The notes: generated from the sequence alone by a model not told the origin. Numbered from the stretch's first letter, positions 9,677 to 18,801 are shown. The stretch: DNA of 64,000 bases from RPQJ01 sp963732415 (GCA_963732415.1 CAVSZK010000005.1:251079-315078), one strand, 5' to 3'. Program-made: numbers and translations.

Positions 9677-10192
9677 TCACGCGGTCGCGCCGCCGGTCTC
9701 CCAGAGCTTCTCGAGAGCGTAGAACTGACGGGTTCGCGGCAGCATCACGTGCAGCACCACGTCGTGCAGGTCCAGCAGCACCCATTCCCCGTCGCGCTCC
9801 CCTTCCATGCCATAGGGCCGGAAACCAGCCTCCTTGCAGCGCTGCACCACCCGGTCGGCAATCGACTTCACGTGACGGTCGGACGTGCCACTCGCGACGA
9901 CCATGGTGTCGGTAAAATCGGTGAGCCCGCGCACGTCGAGCGCCCTCACGTCGATCGCCTTCATGTCGGCCAGCGCATGCAGCACGATTTCCTGCAGCGT
10001 TGGTTTTGCGGCTTTCGTCGCGGATTTCTTCACGCCCTTCTTGGTGGTCTTCTTTGCGGACTTGCTGGCAGTCGGCTTCGCGACCTTCTTCGCCGCAGGC
10101 GTGGCCGCCCCGCGCACTGCACGCCTGGCCGGCCTCGGCGCGGCGCCTGCGGATTTCGAAGTTGATCGCGTTTTCGCTCGCTTCGCTGCCAT
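9677..10192 (-). CDS. rsfS: ribosomal silencing factor RsfS with Lys/Ala-rich N-terminal extension
   Basis: A 171-residue protein. The RsfS core begins near residue 66 (TLQEIVLHALADMKAIDV) and carries the family motifs GLTDFTDTMVVASGTSDRHVK and WVLLDLHDVVLHVM. RsfS binds uL14 on the 50S subunit and blocks subunit joining in starvation. E. coli RsfS is 105 residues; here about 65 extra N-terminal residues are rich in Ala, Lys, Thr and Arg with AAKK/SAKKTTKK repeats like the tails of bacterial histone H1-like proteins. The ATG at 10190-10192 is 2 bases after the nadD stop. An internal GTG could give a shorter form, but the whole extension is open and in frame. Confidence 0.9.
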   Translation of the reverse strand: MAAKRAKTRSTSKSAGAAPRPARRAVRGAATPAAKKVAKPTASKSAKKTTKKGVKKSATKAAKPTLQEIVLHALADMKAIDVRALDVRGLTDFTDTMVVASGTSDRHVKSIADRVVQRCKEAGFRPYGMEGERDGEWVLLDLHDVVLHVMLPRTRQFYALEKLWETGGATA

Positions 10193-10194
10193 GC

Positions 10195-10842
10195 TCACCT
10201 CGTGGCTTGTTGGGAATAGCAACCGGTCCTGCGGATGATCTCGCACACCGCGTCGGGCACCAGGTATCTCGGATCGAGACCGTTCACGATGATGTCGCGC
10301 AGGTCCGTAGAGGAAATCTCCAGCTGCGTGACCGGGTGTACGAAGACGCGCCCCGCCTGTTCGTCCAACAGGTCCGCGACACGGCTGGTACCGCGCTGGG
10401 CCAGCAACTGTCCGAGCGTTCCCTCGGTCGGCGAACGCCAGCCGGGACGATGCGCCACGGCGACGTGCGCGAGCCTGAGAATTTCGCGCCACTGGTACCA
10501 GCGGTCCATTCCAAGGAACGCGTCCATGCCGACGACCAGGCAGATCGGCTGCCGCGGGAACTCCGCGCGCAGCTCGGTCAGCGTCGTCACGGTGTAGGAG
10601 GGTCCGTCGCGGCGGACCTCGCGATCGTCCACCGTGAAGCCCTGCTGACCGGAGATCGCGGCACGTACCATCTCGAGGCGCAGGCCGGCCGCGGCGAGCG
10701 GCACACCCCGATGCGGTGGGTCGCCCGCCGGCACGAAGCGCAGCTCCTCGAGCTTCAGTACCTGCATCAGTTCGAATGCCGTGCGCAGGTGGCCGAAATG
10801 AATCGGGTCGAACGTTCCGCCGAAGATGCCGATCGGACTCAT
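10195..10842 (-). CDS. nadD: nicotinate-nucleotide adenylyltransferase
   Basis: A 215-residue NadD. The nucleotidyltransferase motif GGTFDPIHFGH lies at residues 8-18 and the C-terminal ISSTDLR motif near residue 180; both contact ATP. The enzyme makes deamido-NAD from nicotinate mononucleotide and ATP in NAD synthesis. Its ATG overlaps the holA stop (bases 10839-10842) and its stop is 2 bases before rsfS, the usual gammaproteobacterial order holA-nadD-rsfS-rlmH. Confidence 0.96.
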   Translation of the reverse strand: MSPIGIFGGTFDPIHFGHLRTAFELMQVLKLEELRFVPAGDPPHRGVPLAAAGLRLEMVRAAISGQQGFTVDDREVRRDGPSYTVTTLTELRAEFPRQPICLVVGMDAFLGMDRWYQWREILRLAHVAVAHRPGWRSPTEGTLGQLLAQRGTSRVADLLDEQAGRVFVHPVTQLEISSTDLRDIIVNGLDPRYLVPDAVCEIIRRTGCYSQQATR

Positions 10843-11849
10843 GCGGCCAGCTTCAAGCCGGCGATCCTGGCGACCAACCCTTCGATCTCGACCCAGGCGT
10901 CGCCGCGCAGGCTGCCCTTTGCGACGCGGTCCGCACGCGCCGCAGCGACCAGCAGGGAATCAATCGCCCGCCGGTCGAACCGGCCGAGCGCCGCGCGCAG
11001 CGGACCCTGCCGATTGGACCACACCTGCTCGACGCGAAAGGCCCCATCAACCGAGCGTTCCCGGATCAGGCGCTGCGTCACGCGCGACAGGGCACGCAGG
11101 TCGTTAACCAGCGCCCACAGGACCAGCGGCGGCTCCCGCCCCTCGGCGCGCAGGCCGGCGAGGATGCGCAGTGCACGCCCCGGCTGGCCCGCGAACGCAG
11201 CGGCAGACAGTTCAAATACGTCGTAACGCGCACTGTCGGCCACCAGGCGCGCAACGTCCTCGGCGCCGAGTGTCGCGCCCGGCATCAGCAGGGCAATGCG
11301 ATCGACGTCCTGCTGTGCGGCGAGCAGGTTGCCCTCGACCCTGTCGGCGAGGACCTGGGCAGCAGCCGCATCGATTCCCACGCCCTGCCGCCCGAGACGT
11401 TCCCGTATCCATGCCGGCAGCGCGCCACGCTCCACCGGCTGCGTCACCACCAGCACGCCGCCCTGCTCGAAGGCCTTTACCCAGGCCGCATTGAGCGGCT
11501 TGCGGTCGAGTTCGCCCACTACCAGCAGCACGGTGTCGACTGGCGGTTTCGCGGCGAGCCCGGCGAGCGCGCGCTGCGCCTCGGCATCCGGCGTCGAGTT
11601 GAACTTGAGTTCGATCAGCCTCTGCGACGCGAACAGCGACAGGTTGGCGGAGTCGCGCAGCAACTCGTCCCAGTCGAAACCGCGCTCGATGAAGTGGACC
11701 TCGCGGTCTGCATAGCCTGCCGCGCGTGCGGCCTGCCGGATGGCAGAGGCAGCCTCCGCAATCAGCAGCGGTTCGGCTCCGGTGACGAGGTATGCGCTGC
11801 GCATCCCCCGGCCGAGTCCCGCCTGCAGGGCGTCGGGGCTCGTCCTCAC
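10839..11849 (-). CDS. holA: DNA polymerase III subunit delta
   Basis: About 336 residues with the clamp-loader delta layout: N-terminal RSAYLVTGAEPLLIAEAASA (degenerate P-loop region), the SLFASQRLIEL motif, VEGNLLAAQQDVDRIALL, and a C-terminal helical collar domain (FRVEQVWSNRQGPLRAAL). Delta opens the beta clamp during loading. No ATG fits; the GTG at 11847-11849 gives the E. coli-like N-terminus and lies about 65 bases after a plausible promoter. Start codon is therefore moderately certain. It is the first gene of its operon, divergent from pip. Confidence 0.9.
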   Translation of the reverse strand: MRTSPDALQAGLGRGMRSAYLVTGAEPLLIAEAASAIRQAARAAGYADREVHFIERGFDWDELLRDSANLSLFASQRLIELKFNSTPDAEAQRALAGLAAKPPVDTVLLVVGELDRKPLNAAWVKAFEQGGVLVVTQPVERGALPAWIRERLGRQGVGIDAAAAQVLADRVEGNLLAAQQDVDRIALLMPGATLGAEDVARLVADSARYDVFELSAAAFAGQPGRALRILAGLRAEGREPPLVLWALVNDLRALSRVTQRLIRERSVDGAFRVEQVWSNRQGPLRAALGRFDRRAIDSLLVAAARADRVAKGSLRGDAWVEIEGLVARIAGLKLAA

Positions 11850-11919
11850 TGCCCGGGGATACTCATGCGCACGCCACGGAGGCGGCGCGACCTGGGGAAT
11901 GATTTGGCATGCAGCCCCG

Positions 11920-11948
11920 ATTATGCAGGCTCGCCAGCGGCGTGCCAA
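11920..11948 (-). promoter_or_regulatory. predicted sigma70 promoter for holA operon
   Basis: On the minus strand TTGGCA (11943-11948) and CATAAT (11920-11925) are separated by 17 bases. The site lies in the 205-base divergent gap between holA and pip and would start transcription about 65 bases before the holA GTG. Confidence 0.5.
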
Positions 11949-12042
11949 CGGCGGGCCAGCCGTGGCCGATCCCGGGGCGATTCTGGGCGTGGGCCGGACA
12001 GGCTTCATGGCGCCAGCCGCGCAAACGGTCACGTCGCGAGGC

Positions 12043-12048
12043 TAGAAT
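12043..12048 (+). promoter_or_regulatory. possible -10 box for a leaderless pip transcript
   Basis: TAGAAT lies only 6 bases before the pip ATG, so a start 7 bases downstream would fall on or next to the A of the ATG. No purine-rich ribosome binding site is seen at the usual distance. The -35 region is weak. Confidence 0.35.
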
Positions 12049-12054
12049 CCGTTC

Positions 12055-13092
12055 ATGAAACAGCAGCACGTGACCGCGGCGCGCCGCACGACCTACCCGG
12101 CCATCGAACCCTACCGCAGCGGTTGGCTGCGGGTATCGCCGATCCACGAGATCTACTGGGAGGAATGCGGCAACCCGCGAGGCAAGCCTGCGGTATTCGT
12201 CCACGGCGGCCCCGGAGCGGGTGCGGGCGCGAGTTCCCGGCGCTTTTTCGACCCGAAGCGATACCGGATAGTGCTTTTCGACCAGCGCGGCGCCGGCCGC
12301 AGCCGGCCGCATGCGAGCCTGGTGGACAACACCACCTGGGACCTGGTCGCGGACATGGAGCGGCTGCGTGAATTCCTCGGCATCCAGCGCTGGCTGGTGT
12401 TCGGTGGTTCCTGGGGCTCGACGCTGGCGCTCGCCTATGCCCAGTCGCACCCCGTGCGGGTGAGCGAACTGGTGCTGCGCGGCATCTTCATGCTCCGCAA
12501 GTGGGAAATCGACTGGTTCTACCAGGATGGCGCGGGTGCAATCTATCCGGACCGCTGGCAGGACTACATCGCCGCGATCCCTAGGCGCGAGCATGGCGAC
12601 CTGGTCGGCGCGTACTACCGCAGGCTCACGAGCCCGAACCGCGCGACGCGGGTTCGCGCCGCGCGCGCCTGGGCGATCTGGGAGGCCGCCACCAGTTTCC
12701 TGCATGTCGACGAGGGGAACATCGACGACTGGGGCGAGGAGGACTTCGCGGTCGCCGTCGCGCGCATCGAGTGCCACTACTTCGTCAACAAGGGTTTCAT
12801 GCGTCGCGAGGACCAGCTGCTGCGCGGAGTGAACCGCATCCGCCACATTCCGACGGTCATCGTCCAGGGACGCTACGACATCGTGTGCCCTATCCGCACG
12901 GCCTGGGACCTGCACACGCGCTGGCCCGAAGCCGATTTCCGTGTCGTCCCGGACGCCGGCCACTCGGCGCTCGAACCCGGCAACACGCACGAACTGGTGA
13001 GTGCAACCGATCGTTTCGCGCGCGCTAGAGCGAAGCCAGCCGCCGCACCACGAGGTCGGCGAGGTCGCGGGCGAGCGCCTCGCGCAGGATAG
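12055..13092 (+). CDS. pip: proline iminopeptidase (prolyl aminopeptidase)
   Basis: A 345-residue alpha/beta hydrolase of peptidase family S33. The oxyanion motif HGGPGAGAG, nucleophile Ser119 in GGSWGS, catalytic Asp in GRYDIVCP and His in DAGHSALEP are all present. It releases N-terminal proline from peptides in the cytoplasm. It stands alone on the plus strand between two minus-strand operons. The conserved domain ends near DRFARA; the last ~20 Arg/Pro/Gly-rich residues are encoded opposite the end of lptE, a 68-base convergent overlap, making this protein longer than the usual 310-320. Confidence 0.93.
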   Translation: MKQQHVTAARRTTYPAIEPYRSGWLRVSPIHEIYWEECGNPRGKPAVFVHGGPGAGAGASSRRFFDPKRYRIVLFDQRGAGRSRPHASLVDNTTWDLVADMERLREFLGIQRWLVFGGSWGSTLALAYAQSHPVRVSELVLRGIFMLRKWEIDWFYQDGAGAIYPDRWQDYIAAIPRREHGDLVGAYYRRLTSPNRATRVRAARAWAIWEAATSFLHVDEGNIDDWGEEDFAVAVARIECHYFVNKGFMRREDQLLRGVNRIRHIPTVIVQGRYDIVCPIRTAWDLHTRWPEADFRVVPDAGHSALEPGNTHELVSATDRFARARAKPAAAPRGRRGRGRAPRAG

Positions 13093-13513
13093 CTTCCTCC
13101 CGCTCCTTCGCGAGCAGGTTGGACTCGGTGAAGCTGTAGCTGCGGCTCAACTCGATTTCCTGGGGCGCCACCGCCTTCTGGTCGCCGCGTTCGATGGAAT
13201 ACCCGAGCACATAATAGACCTGGTATTCCTGCGGCGTGTTGCGCGCGCTGACCGAAAGCACGCGCCGCCCTGTCCGATCCTGCGCGACACGGATCACCGC
13301 ATCCGCCACGGACGCCGATGCCGCCCGCGTTGCACCCGCGGCATCCAGCGCGCGGCCGAGTTCCACCGAGAACGGTGAGAGCTCGTCGCTGGTGGCGACG
13401 TATACGGTCTTGACATCCGCCGGCAGCGACACAGCACCCTTGAGCTGGAAACCGCAGCCAGCGAGCAGCAGCGCGAGAAGACCGAGTGCGATGGGTGCGC
13501 GGCTCACGGTCAC
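13025..13513 (-). CDS. lptE: LPS-assembly lipoprotein LptE
   Basis: A 162-residue lipoprotein: signal peptide with lipobox LLAGC (Cys at residue 20) followed by GFQLKGAVSLP, the hallmark start of mature LptE. LptE plugs the LptD barrel and guides lipopolysaccharide to the outer leaflet. Other LptE features are VYYVLGYSIE and a C-terminal helix EEAILREALARDLADLVVRRL. The start is a GTG at 13511-13513 overlapping the leuS stop. leuS-lptE-holA is the common gammaproteobacterial order; here pip is inserted between lptE and holA. Confidence 0.94.
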   Translation of the reverse strand: MTVSRAPIALGLLALLLAGCGFQLKGAVSLPADVKTVYVATSDELSPFSVELGRALDAAGATRAASASVADAVIRVAQDRTGRRVLSVSARNTPQEYQVYYVLGYSIERGDQKAVAPQEIELSRSYSFTESNLLAKEREEAILREALARDLADLVVRRLASL

Positions 13514-16095
13514 ACGACGATGTTAGCGAGCTTGCCGGGCACATAGATGAACTTGCGCACTGGCCTGCCCTCCATGAAGCGCTGCACGTTGGCGTCCGCG
13601 AGGGCCGCCTCGCGCACCGTATCCTGGCCGGCATCCGACGGGACGGTCACGCGGCCGCGCAACTTGCCGTTCACCTGCACGACGACCTCGATCGAATTGC
13701 GCTCGAGCGCGTGCGCGTCGAACTCCGGCCAGCGTTCGTCGACCGCGGCGCCCACGTGGCCGAGTTCGCTCCACAGTGCATGGCAGGCGTGCGGAACCAC
13801 CGGCGAAAGCGCGAGAACCACGATCTCCAGCGCCTCCTGCATTACCGCTCGACCCTGCGGCGAGCGGTCGTCGAAACGCGCCAGCGAGTTCATCAGTTCC
13901 ATTACCGCGGCGATGGCGGTGTTGAAGGTGCGGCGGCGGCCAACGTCGTTGGTGACCTTCGCAAGCGTCTCGTGGACCTGGCGACGCATGTCGCGCTGCC
14001 CGCCAGACAATGCCTCGACCTCGAGCGCCGGTGCCTCGCCCGCTTCGACGTGCTGGTATACGGCCTTCCACAGGCGTTTCATGAAGCGGAACGCGCCTTC
14101 GACGCCTTCGTCGGACCACTCGAGCGACTGTTCGGGCGGTGCGGCGAACATCATGAAGAGCCGCGCGGTGTCGGCCCCATAGCGCTCTACGAGCGCCTGC
14201 GGGTCCACGCCGTTGCCCTTGGACTTCGACATCGTGCCGATGCCGCCGGACTCCACAGGCTGGCCGTCCTCGCGCAGCACGGCCCCGACCTGCGCGCCCT
14301 TGTCGTCTACCAGCACGTCCACGTCCGCCGGGTTGTAGTAGACGACTCGGCCAGACGCCGGCTTCCGGAAGTAGATCTCGTTCAGCACCATGCCCTGCGT
14401 GAGCAGGTCGGTGAAGGGCTCCGCTGTGTCGGTAAGGCCGACGTCGCGCATCACCCGCGTCCAGAAGCGCGAGTAGAGCAGGTGCAGGATCGCGTGCTCG
14501 ATGCCGCCGATGTACTGGTCCACCGGCATCCAGTAGGCGGCGCGCTGGTCGACCATCGCCGCGTCGTTGCCGGCGCTCGCGAAGCGGAAGTAGTACCAGG
14601 ACGAGTCCACGAAGGTATCCATCGTGTCCGTCTCGCGCCTGGCCGGACGGCCACAGCGGGGGCACTCGCAGGCGAGGAACGATTCGTCGCGGTTGAGCGG
14701 ATTGCCGCTGCCGTCGGGCACCCGGTCCTCGGGCAGCACCACGGGTAACTGGTCGTCGGGCACCGGGACGTCGCCGCAGGATTCGCAGTGGATCAGCGGG
14801 ATCGGGCAACCCCAGTAGCGCTGGCGCGAGATGCCCCAGTCCCGCAGCCGCCAGTTCACGCGGCGGCGCCCGCGAGTGTTCGACTCGAATGACTTCGCGA
14901 TCGCGTCGAAGGCCTCGTCGAAGTCCAGGCCGTCGAAGCGACCGGAGTTGATCAGGCGACCGTGCTCCACGTACGCGCCCGCGTCCAGGTCGACGAGGCT
15001 GCCGTCCGAGGGCTGTATCACCTGGTGGATATTCAGGCCATAGCGACGCGCGAACTCCCAGTCGCGCTGGTCGTGCGCCGGTACCGCCATCACGGCGCCG
15101 GTGCCGTAGCCCATCAGCACGAAATTGGCGACCCAGACCGGGACGCGCGCGCCGGTCAACGGATGAATCGCGTGGACACCGGTCGGCATGCCCCGTTTTT
15201 CCATGGTCTCGAGTGCCGCCTCGGTGACACTCGTGCGCTGGCATTCGGCAAGGAAGGCCTGCAGCTCCGGGTTGCCCTGCGCGGCACGCTGAGCGAGCGG
15301 GTGCTCGGCAGCCACTGCCATGTACGTGACGCCGTAGAGAGTGTCCGGGCGCGTCGTATAGATCCGCAGCGGCTCGTCGCCGCCTTCGACGTCGAACTCG
15401 AGCTCGAGTCCTTCGGAACGGCCGATCCAGTTCGCCTGCATCAGCTTCACGCGTTCCGGCCAGCCGGGCAGCGTATCGAGCGCGCCGAGCAGTTCCTCGG
15501 CGTAGTCGGTGATGCGCAGGTAGTACATCGGGATCTCGCGCTTCTCGACCAGCGCGCCCGTGCGCCAGCCGCGCCCGTCGATCACCTGTTCGTTCGCGAG
15601 GACCGTCTTGTCCACCGGGTCCCAGTTGACCGTCCCGGTCTTGCGGTAGGCGATGCCCTTCTCGAGCATGCGCAGGAACAGCCACTGGTTCCATCGGTAG
15701 TAGTCCGGCTGGCAGGTCGCGACCTCGCGATCCCAGTCGATTCCGAAGCCGAGCGACTTCAACTGCCGCTTCATGTACGCGATGTTGTCGTAGGTCCACT
15801 TGGCGGGCGGCACGCCGTTCGCCATCGCGGCGTTCTCGGCCGGCAGCCCGAACGCGTCCCAGCCCATGGGCTGCAGGACGTTGTAGCCCTGCATTCGCAT
15901 GTAGCGCGTCAGCACGTCGCCGATGGTGTAGTTGCGTACGTGCCCCATGTGCAGCCGTCCGCTGGGGTACGGAAACATGCACAGGCAGTAGTATTTCGGC
16001 CGGTCCGGGTCTTCGACCGCGGAAAACGTTCGCTGCCCGTCCCACCAGGCCTGGGCGAGCGACTCGACGGTGGCGGGCTCGTAGCGTTCTTGCAT
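13510..16095 (-). CDS. leuS: leucyl-tRNA synthetase
   Basis: An 861-residue class I synthetase (E. coli 860). The HIGH motif reads HMGH at residues 49-52 (YPSGRLHMGHVRNYTIGD). The CP1 editing domain with GYGTGAVMAVPAHDQRD is in the middle, and the signature loop reads TMSKSKGNGVDP near 621-632, so the usual first Lys of KMSKS is Thr while the second, catalytic Lys is kept. It charges tRNA-Leu. The gene begins 79 bases after the MBL hydrolase stop and its TGA overlaps the lptE GTG. Confidence 0.97.
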   Translation of the reverse strand: MQERYEPATVESLAQAWWDGQRTFSAVEDPDRPKYYCLCMFPYPSGRLHMGHVRNYTIGDVLTRYMRMQGYNVLQPMGWDAFGLPAENAAMANGVPPAKWTYDNIAYMKRQLKSLGFGIDWDREVATCQPDYYRWNQWLFLRMLEKGIAYRKTGTVNWDPVDKTVLANEQVIDGRGWRTGALVEKREIPMYYLRITDYAEELLGALDTLPGWPERVKLMQANWIGRSEGLELEFDVEGGDEPLRIYTTRPDTLYGVTYMAVAAEHPLAQRAAQGNPELQAFLAECQRTSVTEAALETMEKRGMPTGVHAIHPLTGARVPVWVANFVLMGYGTGAVMAVPAHDQRDWEFARRYGLNIHQVIQPSDGSLVDLDAGAYVEHGRLINSGRFDGLDFDEAFDAIAKSFESNTRGRRRVNWRLRDWGISRQRYWGCPIPLIHCESCGDVPVPDDQLPVVLPEDRVPDGSGNPLNRDESFLACECPRCGRPARRETDTMDTFVDSSWYYFRFASAGNDAAMVDQRAAYWMPVDQYIGGIEHAILHLLYSRFWTRVMRDVGLTDTAEPFTDLLTQGMVLNEIYFRKPASGRVVYYNPADVDVLVDDKGAQVGAVLREDGQPVESGGIGTMSKSKGNGVDPQALVERYGADTARLFMMFAAPPEQSLEWSDEGVEGAFRFMKRLWKAVYQHVEAGEAPALEVEALSGGQRDMRRQVHETLAKVTNDVGRRRTFNTAIAAVMELMNSLARFDDRSPQGRAVMQEALEIVVLALSPVVPHACHALWSELGHVGAAVDERWPEFDAHALERNSIEVVVQVNGKLRGRVTVPSDAGQDTVREAALADANVQRFMEGRPVRKFIYVPGKLANIVV

Positions 16096-16174
16096 GTCGG
16101 CGGGGAGGGAAAAGGGCGCGAAACCGGATCGTCAAGGATACCAGAGCTGCCGCCGCGCCCGCCTCGCCCGCCGC

Positions 16175-17248
16175 TCAGGCGGCCACGAAGCGCGCCACGC
16201 CGTCGCCGCCGATCTCGCGCGCGAGCAGCCCATCGGCCAGCAGGTAGTTCAGGTGCGCGACGGCCTCCCCCATCGCGAGCATGCGGTGGAATCCGCGCAG
16301 CGGCCTGCCGAACATCACCGGCAGCAGGTCAAAGGCGGTGCACGGCGCGGCGCAGGCCTCGCGCAGCGACGCAAGCTGCTGCAGGTGGTGCGCCCGCAGG
16401 TCCGAGATGCGCCTGTGCAGGCCACGGAACGGCCGGCCATGAGATGGCAGCACGAGGGTACCCTGCGGGCACTGCTCCAACCGCGCCAGCGACGCAAGGA
16501 ACTCCCGGAGCGGGTCTGCGCCTGGCCGGCTGGACAATACGCTCACGTTCGGCGAGATGCTCGGCAGCACCTGGTCACCGCTGACCAGCAACCCGCCGGT
16601 GGAATCGTGGAGGCAGAGGTGGCCGCGGCAGTGGCCGCCGGTCTCCACGATGCGCCACTCCCGGCCGTGCACCTCGAGCGTGTCGTCGTCGCCCGGCGTG
16701 GCCGACAGTGTCGGGACTCCATCAAACCAGGAATCCTGGCTCTGTGCCGGAAGCCTTGCCGGCGGTTCGTCGGCCTGCAGTCCGTGCAGCACCATGAACG
16801 CGTGCATCCGGTCGCGTATCTGTGCGGGCTCCGCCGCGAGATAGTCCACGGCCGAATCGTGCGCCACGGCCGACATCCAGACCTCGGCACCGTGGCGCTG
16901 CTGCAGCCATCGCGCGAGTCCCATGTGATCGGGGTGGTCGTGCGTGACGAAGATCCGCGTGAGCCCGTGGTCACCGACGACCGCCTGCTCCAGCGAGGCC
17001 CACGCTTCGCGACAGGGATCGGCCGCCATGCCGGTGTCGACCAGCGTCCAGCCCCGCTCGTCCTCCATCAGCCACACATTGATGTGCGCGAGTTCCATCG
17101 GCAGCGGGATGCGCGCCCAGAGCAGACCCTCCGCGATCGGCACGGCGTGGCCGGGCTCAGGCGCAGTCACCGGCAAGTACTCGAGTTCCCGCGGCGGCGA
17201 CGGGTACTGCTCGCCCTCGTGCGTTATCGCGCCATGGCGGTCGCTCAC
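16175..17248 (-). CDS. metallo-beta-lactamase-fold hydrolase
   Basis: A 357-residue MBL-fold protein. Metal ligands are visible: THDHPDHMG (HxHxDH), His in ETGGHCRGHLCL, Asp in VSGDQVLP and a late His in LPSHGRP. The C-terminal ~70 residues (LPVMFGRPLRGFHRMLAMGEAVAHLNYLLADGLL) resemble the winged-helix tail of LACTB2-like MBL proteins. Substrate unknown; glyoxalase II-like, thioesterase or nuclease activities all occur in this group. The start is a GTG overlapping the lnt stop, so it is the last gene of the miaB-to-lnt chain. Confidence 0.85.
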   Translation of the reverse strand: MSDRHGAITHEGEQYPSPPRELEYLPVTAPEPGHAVPIAEGLLWARIPLPMELAHINVWLMEDERGWTLVDTGMAADPCREAWASLEQAVVGDHGLTRIFVTHDHPDHMGLARWLQQRHGAEVWMSAVAHDSAVDYLAAEPAQIRDRMHAFMVLHGLQADEPPARLPAQSQDSWFDGVPTLSATPGDDDTLEVHGREWRIVETGGHCRGHLCLHDSTGGLLVSGDQVLPSISPNVSVLSSRPGADPLREFLASLARLEQCPQGTLVLPSHGRPFRGLHRRISDLRAHHLQQLASLREACAAPCTAFDLLPVMFGRPLRGFHRMLAMGEAVAHLNYLLADGLLAREIGGDGVARFVAA

Positions 17249-18801
17249 CCGCGCACCTCGCCCGCCGCTCGCGGCCGGCGGAAACCGGCAACCAGCCCGA
17301 TGGCGAGCAGCGCCAGTACCGGCCAGTTGCCGGCGCGCAGGTACGGGGTGAATCCAGTCCTCGGCTCGACGGTACCCGTGAGCACGCCCGGCCGGAACTG
17401 CGGCAGGCTGCCCAGCACTTTGCCGTCGTAGGCGATCAGTGCCGTCACGCCGTCATTGGTCGCGCGAAGCATCGGGCGTCCCGTTTCCAGCGAACGCATG
17501 CGGCTGATGTCTAGGTGCTGGTGAGGCGCCGAGGAATCACCGAACCATGCGTCGTTGGTGACGTTGACCAGCAGCGTGGACTCGCGAGCCAGCGCAAGCT
17601 GCTCCACGCCGTAGGCGTCCTCGTAGCAGATCGTTGGCGCGAGTGCCTCGCCACCTGCAGCGAGCGGCGACTGCGTATCGCTGCCTGCGGAGAAGTCCGA
17701 GTACGGCAGGTTCATCAGCCGCATCCAGTCGCGGACAGCCGCAGGCACCGGAAAGAACTCCCCGAACGGTACCAGCCGGCGCTTGTAGTACCACTGCTCG
17801 CGCGGCGACCACGCCGCCATCGCATTGTAGTAAGCGCCGGACTGCGGCTCGCGGCGAACCAGCCCGGTGACCAGCGACGAACCACTCGACGCGGCAAGCG
17901 CGGTTACGTAGTCGAGGTAGCCGCGGATACTGCTCTCGAGCGACGGTATCGCCGACTCGGGCCAGACGATGATATCCGCACCCAGGTGCGGCCGCGTGAG
18001 CTCGAGGTAGAGGTTCATCGTGCTTTCGAGCTGGCCGGGAACCCACTTCATGGACTGCGGGACCGCGCCCTGCACCAGCGCGACCGAGACCTCGGTGCCT
18101 CGCGGACGCGTCCATTCGACGCGGCCGAGGACCAGCGCGAATCCCCAGGTGAGCAGCAATGCAACGAGCGCGCTCGTGCGCGCGCGCCGGTCGCCGATCA
18201 GCAGCAATACCAGGGCGCCGGCCGTCACCGCAGCCGCAAGGCTCACGGCGTAGGCGCCGCCGAGCGGCGCGTAGCCCGCAAGCGGCGTGTCGAGCTGGGT
18301 GTAGCCCAGCGCGAGCCAGGGAAATCCGCTCAGGAACCATCCGCGCAGCCACTCGGTCAGGACCCAGCCCGCGGGCAGCAGGGCAAGATAGCGCACGGGT
18401 CCGGCACTCGCTCCCCAGCGGGCGACGGCGTAGCCCAGCAGCGCCGTATAGCCACCCATGATCGCCACCATGCCCAGCATCAGCACGAGGGTGAGCCAGA
18501 CCGGGGCGTGCCCGATCAGGTGAATGCTGTGATACAGCCAGTAGGTGCCGGCGAGGAACGTGCCGCCAGTGAACAGCAGGCCGCGCCAGGCCGCCTCGCG
18601 CGGCGCGGCACCGTCCCAGCACAGCATCAGAAACGCCGGGCACAGGAATGCCAGCGCCCACACGCCGGCAGGTGCGAACGCGAGCGACAGCAGCGCGCCG
18701 ACCGGAAGCGCCAGCCAGCGCCCGCGCCGGTCGACGAATTCGCGGATACGGATCGCCGCGAGCGAGCCGGGCGAGCCGGTTTCAGCTGGCAAGTCCACCA
18801 C
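17245..18801 (-). CDS. lnt: apolipoprotein N-acyltransferase
   Basis: A 518-residue integral membrane enzyme: about six N-terminal transmembrane helices (residues 28-220), then a nitrilase-like periplasmic domain. The triad is Glu282 (VWPESAIP), Lys340 (YYKRRLVPFGEF) and Cys392 (TICYEDAYG). It adds the third acyl chain to lipoproteins at the inner membrane, the last step before Lol export, and would act on LptE and the two Ala-rich lipoproteins here. The GTG at 18799-18801 shares one base with the corC TAG; a longer upstream reading lies opposite corC and is rejected. Confidence 0.94.
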   Translation of the reverse strand: MVDLPAETGSPGSLAAIRIREFVDRRGRWLALPVGALLSLAFAPAGVWALAFLCPAFLMLCWDGAAPREAAWRGLLFTGGTFLAGTYWLYHSIHLIGHAPVWLTLVLMLGMVAIMGGYTALLGYAVARWGASAGPVRYLALLPAGWVLTEWLRGWFLSGFPWLALGYTQLDTPLAGYAPLGGAYAVSLAAAVTAGALVLLLIGDRRARTSALVALLLTWGFALVLGRVEWTRPRGTEVSVALVQGAVPQSMKWVPGQLESTMNLYLELTRPHLGADIIVWPESAIPSLESSIRGYLDYVTALAASSGSSLVTGLVRREPQSGAYYNAMAAWSPREQWYYKRRLVPFGEFFPVPAAVRDWMRLMNLPYSDFSAGSDTQSPLAAGGEALAPTICYEDAYGVEQLALARESTLLVNVTNDAWFGDSSAPHQHLDISRMRSLETGRPMLRATNDGVTALIAYDGKVLGSLPQFRPGVLTGTVEPRTGFTPYLRAGNWPVLALLAIGLVAGFRRPRAAGEVRG

